This document shows, in pieces, positions 11,166-22,702 of a stretch of 64,000 nt of DNA. Source of the stretch: Miscanthus floridulus (lineage: Eukaryota; Streptophyta; Magnoliopsida; Poales; Poaceae); assembly GCF_019320115.1 (NCBI RefSeq), contig NC_089598.1:83534059-83598058 (forward strand), in the 5' to 3' direction. A program made the position numbers and the translations under genes. Under the pieces are notes generated by a model that worked only from the letters and a program-made list of their open reading frames with translations, did no database searches and was not told the DNA's origin. The first letter of the stretch is position 1; each line of letters opens with the position of its first letter.

Positions 11166-14100
11166 ACCTAATTCTACTTTGCTCCTTGAAAACATATCTC
11201 TCTTTTAAAACTTAGAAACATTTGCTAGAGAACAAGGGCTGTCTTATTCATCTCGCTTTATCTTTTTTTTCAAGCGGGCATCTAAGTACCTATTGTTTTC
11301 AATATCTTAGACACTTTTGTGTCCATTTTTTGTCAACTCTTTTTTTATGAATAACTTTTGCATAGCCCTATGCCCCTTTTCTGCAATAGAACTTTGAGAG
11401 AGATATCAACAAGAACTTTAAGCATTTATTTGGTGGATAAAAAACCTAACAACCATGTTTTTGTGTTCACCCCCAGTGTAGGAGTAAAATATTTTTGGGT
11501 GGATCTAGAACGAATGGCATATTTTTGCGCCTACCCCCAGTGTAGGAGTAGTGCATATGTGGCTGGAGTGTACATGATCTTGATTTTAAGAGCATGACAA
11601 ACCTCTCATAAGGATCAACAAAGCTTGACAAAACTCAATGCAAAACAAGCAGCATATATGTGGAAGTTTTCCTAGCCTAAATATCATGTATGGCTTTGGT
11701 GGGAATTCAAGTTTTGTCATACAGGAACTCATCATATAGCATTTTTATGTTCTTCGAAAGATAAATCTCCAAAACTTTAGTGTCACTTGGAATAAGATAA
11801 ACAGCAGCTCAGACCTTGGGAGAATTCAAGGCTAAAAACTAGGTACTTGAAAGGAATTACAACAGAGCAACTATTCATCATTTTCATTTTTAAGAGATTA
11901 TCTTAAGAGTCCCTTATTATTTATTTAGCTCTTAAAAGAAATTAAAGCAAACTAGATACACTTTTTTATTTTGTTTTCATTTTTTAGATCACACATTATA
12001 ACTATATATATTTCTACAGAGATAACTTTTTATTTTGTTTTTAGTTATTCATCTTTTTTATAATATATATATATAAAGCAAACTAAGAATAATAAAAGAA
12101 AAAGAAATACTTATCTAGATACATGAGGGATGTCTTTTCCCCCAAGCTGGTTGTTGTCATGGTTGCTCAACGAGGTGGCCGGATGTGGACATGTTGGAAC
12201 AGAGCCTCCCAATTTTGATTTTGTTGTTGTTGTTGTTGCTGGAGGCTGGCCATCTCGTGTCCCATGATTACCTACCATTGTGTGTGATTATGTAACATAC
12301 CTTGTATAGCAGTTATCCTCTCATCAATGGTTGTGAGCCTATTGCCAATTCAGAACTTCCACTTACAGAATTTGGGGGATCGACTCCCCCACACTTTACT
12401 CGAAGTGTGTTCTGCTCATAAAGACAAGGTAGAGATCAAGTGCATGGACTCTGTTGGTGGGAAAACACCAACAGAACCAAAACCTTATTTATTCTTCTCT
12501 AGCCTTAGGCACATTGAATTATGATAAGATTGATGTTGTGTGCATTGTTCATTTATAACATGGATGATAAGATCAGAAGGATGAGCATGAATGTAGCATT
12601 TTGACTGTGACAAAAAGAGTGGAGTTGTTTAACCAATGGAAGGATTGTCCATCTTTATATAATGTATCAAACTTTTCATGACTATGACTATCATCTTTCA
12701 AAGATAAGATATGCAACATTTTAACTCATTTGGTTAAGACTAAGATCAAGAAAGTGGTGCTATGAACAAACTTAAGGAACAAGACATGTTGAGTTAATCA
12801 GGTTGGATCAAGCAAAGTTGTAACTTGAACATGTTTGTTTTTTATTTATATAGATAGCAAGATCAAAGGAAAGCTTTTTAAATAATGACCACTTACCTTA
12901 AGATGTTACCTTCATCATTGGAGTGTGATGACACTATGTGATAAAGGGTAGATGCCTTGTGGTGGTCTTCTCGTGCCCATGGTTGTTCATGATTTCATGA
13001 GACACCATCGACAGACCACCACTGATTGATGATATTTTGTTGACACGAGATTGCACGCCATGATGTAGTGGCATCTCGTTGTCCTGGTTTTTGCTGTTGA
13101 CGTGTGAATCAATGTCTCCGAAGGTGATGGGAGCAGACGTATTCTAGAAAATATAAGGTGAGTTGCATCCTGCTTCTCATCAGCATCCAAGCTTGAGTCT
13201 TGGGAAAGCTTAATGATAGGTTATCGTTTTATGTTGCTCTTAGCATGTTGATTTGTTCATCCACTTCCACAACTGTAGTGGTGGTTTGGTAGGTTCATAC
13301 CAAACCTTGAATAGGCATAGCTTATATTCATTCTTCCTACAAAATGTTAATGGACACATACCCGAGGGAATACAACAAATTTGAAACATGGGTTGTTGTC
13401 CATAACTTTTGTAATTTTCCTCTATGCTAATGAAAAGATAGTTTTAGGATTACTTTAGCATAGATTTTGTTCTTGTAGAAAATTTTATGTGGTTGCTGCA
13501 TTCAAACATTGTTCAAGGCACAGGTAACTTGCAACAAAAGATAAGTGAATAAACTTTTGATACTCACAGTTCTTCCTTCCATGAAGAATGAGCCGTGTCT
13601 TCTTTTGCGCAGAGTTGTTGGAGTTCATCGCATGCCTTGATTCATCTTTGATGTGAATTCATCTCTTTAACTTACCCAGATTGATTTTTAGAGTTTTTTG
13701 TAGGGCTTAGTCTAACAAAATAACCAGTATCTACTACAGCATATTCTTGGTTCAAAAATCATACTAGACACCATGCCTAATTTAACTTAGGAAAGCATTT
13801 TAACCTAAGCACCATGCTTAATTTAAAAAACCTTTGGTAGTAAGATCAACACTCCTAAACTAAGAACCATGCTTAATTAAAAAGATGTATGAGCACACTC
13901 CAAACCTTAAACATACTATAGTAAACAAAGGTAGCATGAAAACACTTTAGAGATGTATTCAATTTAGAGATGAAAGAGCGTGATCATGGTGAGATATTAT
14001 TTTTTAAAGATGCAAGTGGGATAGATATATGAACGGAACTAAACATGATGTGGATTTGATATGAGAAAATTTAAACTAAACGAGATGGACGCATGCAGTG

Positions 14101-14509
14101 GAATACAAAAATTAAGTCTAAAGTCCATGAGCAAGACTATCTCACCTTTCTTGATCATACTTACCATGACTCACATGATAGAATTTGTGAGTAGTGCAGC
14201 ATCTGTTTTCGTCGCTTGAGATGTGATTTGAATTCTTGTGACGTTGACCTTTTTCTCCAATCTACACATGGTTAGAGAATATATATATGTCTATACAAAC
14301 CTATGAGATGGCAGGGTTTCAGTGTTGATGGATCTTGAATGTTCAGGCACCCTGGGGTTCTTCAATGTTTCTTCTTTTCTTGTGTAAGCTTGCCGGAAGG
14401 TCGAAATGGCATTTGTTGTCCTATTTTATTCCATAATTCAATAGAACAGGGGTAATCCTACTAAACCTAGTGGTATGTTAATGATCTAAATCTTTATGCC
14501 AATTGTTTC
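11165..14509 (-). mobile_element. Athila-like gypsy internal remnant, minus strand
   Basis: No convincing coding frame. Positions about 11,165-13,590 are an inverted copy of about 22,715-25,005, the 3' noncoding part of the plus-strand Athila-like element. Shared landmarks include the paired CCCCCAGTGTAGGAGTA motif near 11,471 and 11,531. From 13,590 to 14,509 it continues to the primer site with no gag frame, so gag and pol are deleted. Near 13,760-13,890 a motif with core CACCATGCTTAATTTAA recurs imperfectly three times. The element lost its 3' end where it joins copia DNA. Confidence 0.65.
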
Positions 14510-14533
14510 CTCGGCAACGGCGCCAAAAATGTT
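14510..14533 (-). other. primer binding site, Athila type
   Basis: On the minus strand the LTR end is followed within a few bases by TTTTGGCGCCGTTGCCGAGG. This is the TGGCGCC-type primer site found in Athila/Tat gypsy elements, usually assigned to tRNA-Asp. It orients the element 5' to 3' toward lower coordinates. Confidence 0.8.
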
Positions 14534-15835
14534 TGTTGGTATTTATTAAGTGCAAATAGAATATGAAGGATTCCACAAGTGCACAGAATACCATTGTAGC
14601 ATTTTACCGGGAGTATTCCAGGTATCGTTATTTATATTTTACCACAAGGAAACAATGGAGCAAAGATTTATTGGATAACAAAGGAATGTTTACTAATCAA
14701 CATACCAGCATAGCTAAAGCAGGGGTGAATGTAATGATAAGAATAAAGCATAATGATACTCAGGGGATAGATCACTAAGATAATGTAAACTAGTCAACTC
14801 GAGAGAACAACAGGTGAGGTAGATTCCTATGATATTCTTATTACATGGTCAAAGTATATATACACCCAACTATAGCTAAGACTAACTCTACTCTTGTGCA
14901 CTTCGGGACGCTGCTTAGATGGTAGAGCACCCAGAATAGATAACTCTACTGACGTGACTATGGTCCTACAATTTGAGAACCTACTCAATTCGGAGTGGAC
15001 TACAAAGGATAGATGGGGCTATCACCTCCCACTGCTACCACCCAACTAGAGAATAGGGTGCACTCATAGGTAGAGCATCGTATAAGCACCATGCTTACAC
15101 GAGACTCGGCTACTTAGCCTAATCGGGAAACTAGCAGGCTAAGCGCTCTATGAACCTGCACACAAAAGTAATGATAACCATAACTAAGCAAGATATATAT
15201 TCAAAGTAAGCATAGCCATATAGATAAGAATATGATAAATTGATCCATTACTTGAGCATGAGCCTAACTCGACCCTCACTGCTGAGCTACTAATCTACTA
15301 CATTGGAGAGCTCTAGACCTAATCCTCCTGATGTGTGTTGATCTAAATAAGGGATATGAATTAGGGTTTTAGGGATCTACTGAGGGAGGGGGTTGGGGCT
15401 GATTTATATAGGCTAGAGCATCAATCCTAAGCCTTGAATCAAACCGACTTGAATAAACGACAAAGATTGAATCTCAATGATGGTGGGGAACCGACTTTCG
15501 AAGCGGAGGCTGACTGGTGGGACCCATAGGCCAGATGGCCTATAGGTGGGGCCAGCCAGCCCCACATGGCAGCCCCCCGAGGTCTGTTTCGGTGGAGAGC
15601 CTCCTAGAATCTTCTAGAATCTTCCCACGTTGTTTAGGCGGTGGAATTCCGTAATTTCCTTTGAGAAATAGGTCCCCCCTTGACGGTTTTCTGGATAAAC
15701 CCTGCTGAAAACAAAGATTCACCAAAACTAGTGGAATTTATTAGTTTAAACCCCTATACCTATGTTTGGTGATGGAATTAAGTATAAATGCAGGTTATGT
15801 TGATGGTTTATAATTGGTGTTAGTGATCGTCAACA
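14534..15835 (-). mobile_element. Athila-like 5' LTR, minus strand
   Basis: The 1,302-bp LTR reads TGTTGACGATCAC to ATACCAACA on the minus strand. It belongs to the same family as the plus-strand LTR at 25,559-26,958, sharing the TAAACCCCTATACC block, the CCTATATA promoter region and the GGTGCTTATACGA block. It is followed on its minus-strand side by the primer site at 14,510-14,533, so it is a 5' LTR. The flank at 15,836 (TAGGA) cannot be paired because the other LTR is gone. Confidence 0.8.
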
Positions 15836-16134
15836 TAGGATATGTTGAGATCTCTATTGCTATCATTTCTATGATCGGTTGCTATGTCTCATCCATTGAG
15901 TCATTCACTTGCTTGGACAACTTGGAGATTCTTGTGCTAAAATTTGAAAAACAAGCTAAGTGATGAGAAAAGATCGAGATGGGTCTATACTGTCCCACAT
16001 CAAGGTACCAGGACGGCTTCCAATTGCACATTTGGGTGAACTTGAACCTTGTATTGGATGCCGAAACTGTTGTCTTAAGTTTCTGATTGTCTATGACATA
16101 GGCTTGGCATGGTTGCTAAGTCTTTGTTGACGGT
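15836..16134. other. short stretch between two Athila-like elements
   Basis: About 300 bp with no frame or recognised motif. It flanks the plus-strand Athila-like element and so should be continuous with the DNA at 26,959 before insertion. That DNA is the 3' end of a copia, so this may be more of its internal region. Confidence 0.4.
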
Positions 16135-16369
16135 CACTAACACCAATTATAAACCATCAACATAACATGCATATATGCTTAATTATCAATGCACAATTAT
16201 CATGGACTTATCATATATATATTATCCTGACTTATCCTTAGTTAAGTTAGATCATAGTTAGTCTCACATGTTTCCCTATTGATACGATACTTGGAATACT
16301 TTCGGGTGAAAGCTACATCGGTATCCGTGCGCTTGCGGATTTATCTGTGTGCGTTAATTTATACCAACA
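16135..16369 (+). mobile_element. internally deleted 5' LTR of Athila-like element
   Basis: The LTR starts TGTTGACGGTCAC and ends ATACCAACA, matching both ends of the 1,400-bp 3' LTR at 25,559-26,958. Some 1.16 kb between the first ~65 bp and last ~180 bp is missing. The deletion lies at GCTTAATTA/TCAATG, where both flanks share ATT. The CCTATATA promoter of the full LTR is in the lost part. Flanks GTCTT (left of this LTR) and GTGTT (right of the 3' LTR) may be a 5-bp target duplication with one mismatch. Confidence 0.8.
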
Positions 16370-16374
16370 AGCTT

Positions 16375-16394
16375 TCTAGCGCTGTTGCCGGGAA
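16375..16394 (+). other. primer binding site, Athila type
   Basis: CTAGCGCTGTTGCCGGGAAA follows the LTR by a few bases. It is the TGGCGCCGTTGCCGGGGA-type site with mutations (for example TGGCGCC to TAGCGCT). Confidence 0.7.
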
Positions 16395-16472
16395 ATGGTT
16401 GCTAAATTAACTTCGAGCCTAGCTTAACATTTTATCTTTTATTATTTCTTTTATTTTACTTTTTCATTTAGC

Positions 16473-18159
16473 ATGGATTCCACTCCTATCTATCAATATG
16501 CCAAACCCACAAACGCAAGCCTAGATCCACTAAAATCTTCAGAGCCTATCCTAATACCTGGCTATGAGCTACGCCCGTGTTTTATAAAATTGATTCGGGA
16601 TAAATCCTTCTCGGGAGAAGGCGACGAAAACCCATACTCACACCTATGGGAGTTCGCACAGACCTATGCATGCTTGTGTATCACTGGCACGTCTGACAAA
16701 ACCATAAGATGAAAGTTGTTTCTGTTCTTTTTGACGAAAAGAGCTAAACATTGTTACAGTCAAACCGTAGGAAGTATGCAAGGAGATTGGGAAAAATTAT
16801 GCTCTAAATTTTGTTTATGTTTCTTTCTCATCTCTAAAGTGGTTAGCCTTTGGAAAGAGGTTCTAAATTTTAAACAACAAGAAAAATTTCTTGGTACATC
16901 ATGGGATCGTTTTAATGAACTCATCATCACTGGCCCAGACCTTGCCATTCAAGACCCTGTACTTCTTCAACATTTTTACATGGGTCTTAGCAAGGATTCC
17001 ATGGAATCCCTTGATGCAGCCTCTAGAGGAGCTTTCCTTCATCTGTTTACTAGTGAAGCAAGGGCTATGCTTGATAGAATTAGTGGAAAGACTCCCTGCA
17101 CTAGCATTCATAATCAACTCCTCGAGAAAGAAGAAATCATCTCCTGATCAAGAAGAGGAAGTTCTGATAGCCAAATCACAACCACTTCAATCCCAAGATT
17201 TAGCTATCAATCCTGAACCACCAATACCCCAAAATCCCCAAGAGAAGAAGGAAATCCACGATTGGAAATCCCTATTGAAATTAAGGATGGCCTCTTTGGT
17301 GCTGATTTTGGGAGAACATTAAATTCTCATCTTTATAAGAGACCTTCGAGCAAATATAATTCAAATCCTCTCGGAAAGGAATCTCTTAGCAAGTGTCCTT
17401 ATTCCCATATAGGACATTGGGAAGAATTCAAGGATGGCATTTCAAGTAATGCCATAGAAGGAGAGCTGAGCCATCTAGAAGCCATTCCTATCCTCTCTCC
17501 TTCTATATCCACATTAGATGTCTCATCTGAACCCATCCTTGACCCCGATGATCCCTCTTATGCACTCTCTCCTAAGTCTCATTATGACTCTAGAAATCCA
17601 CTAAGACAACCAAAGCATAGGAATCATGAAGGCCACAAGGATGACCAAAAAGAGCAACAACAATGGCTAGAATGTATTAAGATTTTGTATGCCATTGCTA
17701 AAAATGGATGGACAAGGACGAAGCCTTATGGGTAGAATCCAAACTTGGCTTAGATCCAAACAGTGAGCTTAAATCAATCTCTTTATAACGTCCATGGGAA
17801 ATCTTGACAATAAAACATCCATGGGAAATCTTGACAATAAAATATCCAATGAATGTCATAGACATGGAATGATAGAGACAATGTTTCGGCCTATAGACAT
17901 TTATGAAGAAACACCCTTAGAGCTTGAAAAGGAAGGGAACATCGATGAGCATGGAAGTTATTTCATGAACACCTCATCAAATCCATGCTCGCATGATAAA
18001 TCTCCTGAATTAATTGGTCTCTCCAACATTGCCACACATGAGATCTTCAACCCCCTCATTCTCCTTGTTCATAAAGACTTTGAAAGGGTGGTTGTAGATG
18101 CATATGTTTATCATAAATATTACAGATCCCGTTGTGTGAATCTTGAGATAGGTACATAA
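16473..18159 (+). pseudogene. Athila-like gag
   Basis: A Gag frame begins at 16,473 about 80 bp after the primer site. It shows the retrotransposon Gag core: FSGEGDENPYSHLWEF, LFFLTKRAKHCY, GDWEKLCSKFCLCFF, VLNFKQQEKFLGTSWDRFNELI and LQHFYMGL. Gag forms the particle that packages element RNA. The frame holds through 17,735 with stops at 16,710, 17,145 and near 17,214; a second part (17,794-18,159) is in another frame. A 25-bp unit around CATGGGAAATCTTGACAATA is duplicated in tandem at 17,791-17,842. No protease or polymerase follows, because a Tat-type fragment replaces the expected pol. Confidence 0.78.
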
Positions 18160-18239
18160 AGGTTGATGTTGGAGGGGAAACCACTTCACCAACTTGAGTG
18201 CAATTAGAAGGTTTCCCAAGGACGAGCTTTTGTCCTAAA

Positions 18240-20345
18240 GCAAGCACTTTTAGGAGATAACATTAGCTTTCACTTTTTGTAGTAATGCCCTTGTGATGTG
18301 AGCATAGAAACATAATTGTGAAAATATTCCTTTGGGTATTTTTGTCACTAACCATTCCAGGTTTGAAGCAAACAGAACGAAGGAAGACGACTCAAGGTAT
18401 GTCCAACCAATCATCATGCAACACTGAATCACATCCATCCAAACTTGACTTGGCCTTGCGAACAGAAGTTAAGAACATCATGGATTGCTTGTAGTGCTTT
18501 CAGCCAAATAGCATCAACTTCTACAATCTGTTGTTTATCTTCTTCGGCTGATCCGGGAATGCTCTCAAGACTGCTGTGAATAGCTTTGCCTTCTTTGACC
18601 TTGATTAGCATTTCTTGCTTCTTCTATTTGATAGCATTGGGGATCTTAGTCAAGTTGGACTCATGATGTTCGATGGTGGCCTTCACACTTTCTAGTTCTT
18701 TTTCAAGTTTAGCATGCCTAATTCTCAGCTGATTTAGTTCTGGTTCAATTTTGGAAGAAGAATTCTTCAGATTGTCGATCAGTTGTGCCAATTCTTTGGC
18801 TTCCTGCTTGTCAGAGTTCTTCTTAGCCATCAAAGCTTCATGGTATGTCAGGTTTCTTTAAGCCTTTTTCACCTTGGGAGCTTGATCTTTGATATTGGAT
18901 AAAGGTATCAAGGCTTCAGCAAGATTTGGGGGCAGATCCTTCTTAATGGTTAAGAAGATTCTTCTCATTAGATCTGCATCTTGGACCAAATCGGCTATGT
19001 TCCTCTCGAGCATTGGCAGCATGTCTTTTAGCCAATTTTTGGTCTCATCTGATAAGATTTATTGAGAGGAGATGGCTGATGAGCTAATCTCACTTTCATT
19101 TATGTATTCTTCAAAGTTGAAGGAGTAGCTCAGAGCTGGAGAATTAAGTGTCTACATATGAACAAAAGGAGTTTTATTAGGAATGGTATATAAGTTGACA
19201 ATGAGATGAATGGTGAGGAGGAACAGTACCTTTTCTAGAAGAAACTTTGGTTGAGGAGAAGGAATAGCCGATGATGTGCCCATATCTTTTTCAACATTTG
19301 GTTGAATCGGCTCTGGACTTTTGATGCTAGTGTCTACAAGCATCAAGAAGCTTTTCGGTTTATATTTGTTATAGAAGGACAAGAATGAGCATATTAATTT
19401 CTTACCATCAACTGTTTGCTGAATTAGAGAATCAATGATTTGGGTATCAGCGTCAACAGAGTCATCTTCAACGGTTGGATTGTTAGACCTTTGCTCTTGT
19501 GTAGATGTTTTCTCAGGTGGTATCTGATAAAGGAGGCTGATCAGAGAAGAGTAAGGATTTCATAAGATTAAAAGACTTGAGAAGATACCTTGGTAGTATC
19601 AGGAGGTGAAGTAGAGAGGTTCTCATCTTCTGCTGTTTTGGGCCTGTCAGAAGCATCGGTTATTCTAAGGCCGGTCAACATGTAAATATCGGCCAAAGTG
19701 ATGGTCATTGGACCGTGACAAAAAATAAAAGCATTCAAAGTGTGGACCAAAAGTAAGATGCAGAAATCAAAAGTGAGTCATTCCTCTCTATTCCAGACAG
19801 TAAGAGTGTCAGGCATTGATTCAAGTCATAAATTTCCTAATCTCCAGCCTTTTTCTCTGATACCCTACGGAACCAATCCCTCCATCCCTTAGGCATTTTG
19901 GGTTAGTTTCTAAAGGAAGTTTTGGTGTTCCAAGAAGACAAATCTACTACAAATTGTTTGAAGAGGATTTGGTTCATTTCTTGATTGATGAAATCGGATG
20001 GATCAGGGTCACCCATGGGTCTAAGATAATAGGCATTAGGAACAACAGCTAATGGAATTAAAATTTTGTTCCTCATTTTCTAGAAACCTGTTGGGATGAA
20101 TTTAAGAAAAAGGGAAATACAGAGTAGCGGCTAACACTTGAAAGGTAGAAGTTTGAAGGCATACCTTAGGAACGTGGTCGCTGGTTGCCATTGTAGCCAA
20201 AATGGATCTGAATCTGAGGAAGGTTACTTGAACGACAGTTAGGTAGAACAGAGGATTTGCTAGGGTTAAGGCTTTGGCGGTGGCGGCTTTGACTGTTGAA
20301 GTTTGCTCAAGAAAGAAGGGGAAAGTAAGCAGGCCGAGCAAACTG
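18240..20345 (-). pseudogene. plant mobile domain (PMD) gene, antisense in Tat-type element
   Basis: On the minus strand, about 20,200 to 19,570 reads as a plant mobile domain: KGWRDWFRRVSEKKAGD, then LTLSLSGIERNDSLLISASYFW, LNAFIFCHGPMTITLADIYMLTGLRITD. Downstream are a charged coiled-coil stretch (18,624-18,833, with KLEKELESVKATIEHH) and a terminal part to about 18,260. The start MATSDHVPK lies near 20,190. Several stops and probable introns break it. PMD proteins in plants are linked to transposon silencing and transposon-derived genes; their biochemical role is unclear. The gene runs opposite to the adjacent LTR and polypurine tract, as reported for extra antisense ORFs of Tat-lineage gypsy elements. 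Confidence 0.7.
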
Positions 20346-20360
20346 GAAATGGTACTGTTG

Positions 20361-20378
20361 GGGTATTATATAGTGTTT
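20361..20378 (-). promoter_or_regulatory. TATA-type promoter for the antisense PMD gene
   Basis: The minus strand reads CACTATATAATACCCC about 170 bp upstream of the MATSDHVPK start. Its position between the PMD gene and the element's polypurine tract fits an independent promoter. Predicted from motif and position only. Confidence 0.45.
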
Positions 20379-20491
20379 GGCCTGAGAACTCAGGAGCCAT
20401 GCGTTTATTTTGGAATGAGCGATTGCAAGACGGTGAACAGATGAATAGGAATTTTGGAATAAAATTATTTTTATCCCAAAATTGGGGGGCA

Positions 20492-22702
20492 TGTGTTTAC
20501 ACCAAAATTTGGAAAGAAGAACGTGGGAACTCGAAGCTTCCAGGATTGTGTCATCAAGGAATCGATTGGATGAGAATCGGTATCAGTTGATTTAGATGTA
20601 ATGTCAGAATCGGCTATTTTATGGATGACGTCAGCAGACGGCGTCAATGGGCTATACTTGAGTGGCACCAGGGAGACGTGTCGGACTCTACGAATAAGGA
20701 AAATTGGGGTCCAAGTTATTATTAAGTTAGGAAGTTTTCTTTTATTCTAAAAATTGTAATGAGTCGTATTTGAGTAGGATTCGTGTTTAGATTCTAGGTA
20801 TAAATATTAGACCCTAGTTATTGTAAAAAAAGGACGAACACATAATCAATACAATCTTTTCAGCTTTTGCCATTGCATTAGGAGTAGGAGTACTGTAGAT
20901 CTCGGCAAGTTCTTCAGCAAACAGGGCTGCATCGACTGATCGACCTCCAGCTTGCTTGTGAGTATCGTTACGACATGTATTGTGCTTGTAAATCTGCATC
21001 AGCTGATTGATCATTTATGAGCCATAATATAAGTTAGTTATCGATCTGTATCATAGTTTATAAGGCTACATCAGCTGATTGATCTCTTACGAATCATAAT
21101 ATAGATCAAAGTTATCGATCTTGTGTTAAATAACTTGTTGTTTAATACAATATCACTAGTTATCGAATATGCTAAGACTAGTAAGATTTCCCTTACTATT
21201 TTTGGTTTATTCACCGATTATTGATTTTGCTATTATTAATGTTTTATTAATTATAACAAAATCACACGATTGAGATAGAGATAGATCGGCATCATATCAT
21301 CTTAATTGGTCATCTTCTAGTCTGGTCACGCTTTAAATCTTACGATTAATGGCTTAATTCCGCTAGATCGGCTGTTTTATTTTTATTCCAATCAAACATA
21401 GTATGCATTCAAAGTGTCGATAAAAGATGCTCGGCAGTCCACCGAGGGGTATCCCGCGATGGTAGATTTGTTGGTGGGGGTGCGTGTAATCAGGAACCGG
21501 ATGGTGACACAAGGCGCAGAGACAACGATTTAGATAGGTTCAGGACGTCTGATCGACGTAATACCCTACGTCCTGTGTCTTTGGTCAGCGCCTCCCGCAA
21601 GACATTGGGAAGATATCCTGAAGATATTACGAGTTCTGTTAGGATATGTATGATCCCAAGATTCTTGTAATCAGTTATTACTTTCCGGTTATTCCTTAGA
21701 TCTAACCGACTTGTAACCCTGCCTCCTGGACTATATAAGGCGGGCAGGGACCCCCTCTAAAATCACGGCATATTATACGATAGCTAATACAAACCAATAG
21801 ACCATAGGAGTAGGGTATTACGTCATATTGATGGCCTAAACCTGTCTAACTTGTGTGTCTCTGTTGCCTTCTTGTTCTTGATCTCACGCTCCTCTGCCGA
21901 TCAATCTACCTTCGTGGGATACCCCTCGGAGGACTGCCGACGATATTCTGTCGACACAAAGACATGGTCAATCTTGAATAAACTTATTAGTTAATGAGAT
22001 CTAATCTAATGATACTACCATAGCTGCATCGATCCAGTCGAACCTCACTAGTAAGACTTTAGATTAGAAATTATCAATTAGTAGTCTTATTCCTGATCAA
22101 GATATGTACTTTGTTTGTTTGCTATGGTTGTATCGGCTATTTTAGTCGATTTGCCTATACTCTCACGCATATAGCATGTTTTCATGAAACTGTCGACATG
22201 TAGATCGTTTTATAGATTCTTTGACTTTAGTTTATCATCATTATCATAGTTGTATCGATCCGATCGAGCCTCACTGTTGATGATAATAGATTAGATTCAA
22301 AATGTTTGTAGATTCATTTATATTAGACAGTCAATTTGTTCGCATGCTATACTCTTTTCATCAAACTTATTGGCTCAATGCTTTTATCGATCATGTTCCA
22401 TTTAGCTAATGATGCTTTCTTGTATCGTTTCTTATGGATACGCCAGATAGTCGATATCCTCATTGAATCGGCTATTTAGCCGTACATTTGGAACTATTTG
22501 GTGCAACACCGACATGTTCCACCTTAAATTACTGATAAGAATTTCTCTCCTTGTCAATTGCAAGTCAAATTGATTGGCACGTCATTGAGTTTTTCATATT
22601 TGGCTAGTTCTATGTTGAAGCCAAGCAGATCTCTGGTCTTGTTCCACTTAGATCTTCTGGCTTGTTGTGTGTTGATCACATCGCCACATTTTTATGTCAA
22701 CA
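20492..22702 (+). mobile_element. Tat-type gypsy 3' LTR (carries a solo LTR insert)
   Basis: A purine tract (AATTGGGGGGCA, 20,480-20,491) directly precedes TGTGTTTACACC. The LTR ends at about 22,702 in TGTCAACA, after which Athila-like DNA resumes. A plus-strand TATA-like TATAAATATT lies near 20,799. Removing the solo LTR and one CAAAG copy (547 bp) leaves about 1,664 bp. The phrase CAGCTGATTGATC recurs near 21,000 and 21,070. The 5' half of the element is missing. Confidence 0.65.
21415..21956 (+). mobile_element. solo LTR with perfect target-site duplication
   Basis: The 542-bp unit starts TGTCGA and ends GTCGACA, and is flanked by CAAAG on both sides (21,410-21,414 and 21,957-21,961). It contains a TATA promoter region (CTATATAAGGCGGGCAGG, near 21,731). 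The outer ~55 bp are unusually inverted-repetitive: GGCAGTCCACCGAGGGGTAT near the left end against GGCAGTCCTCCGAGGGGTAT on the minus strand at the right end. No internal domain, primer site or second LTR is present, so it is the product of LTR-LTR recombination. It lies inside the Tat-type LTR and is younger than it. Confidence 0.85.
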
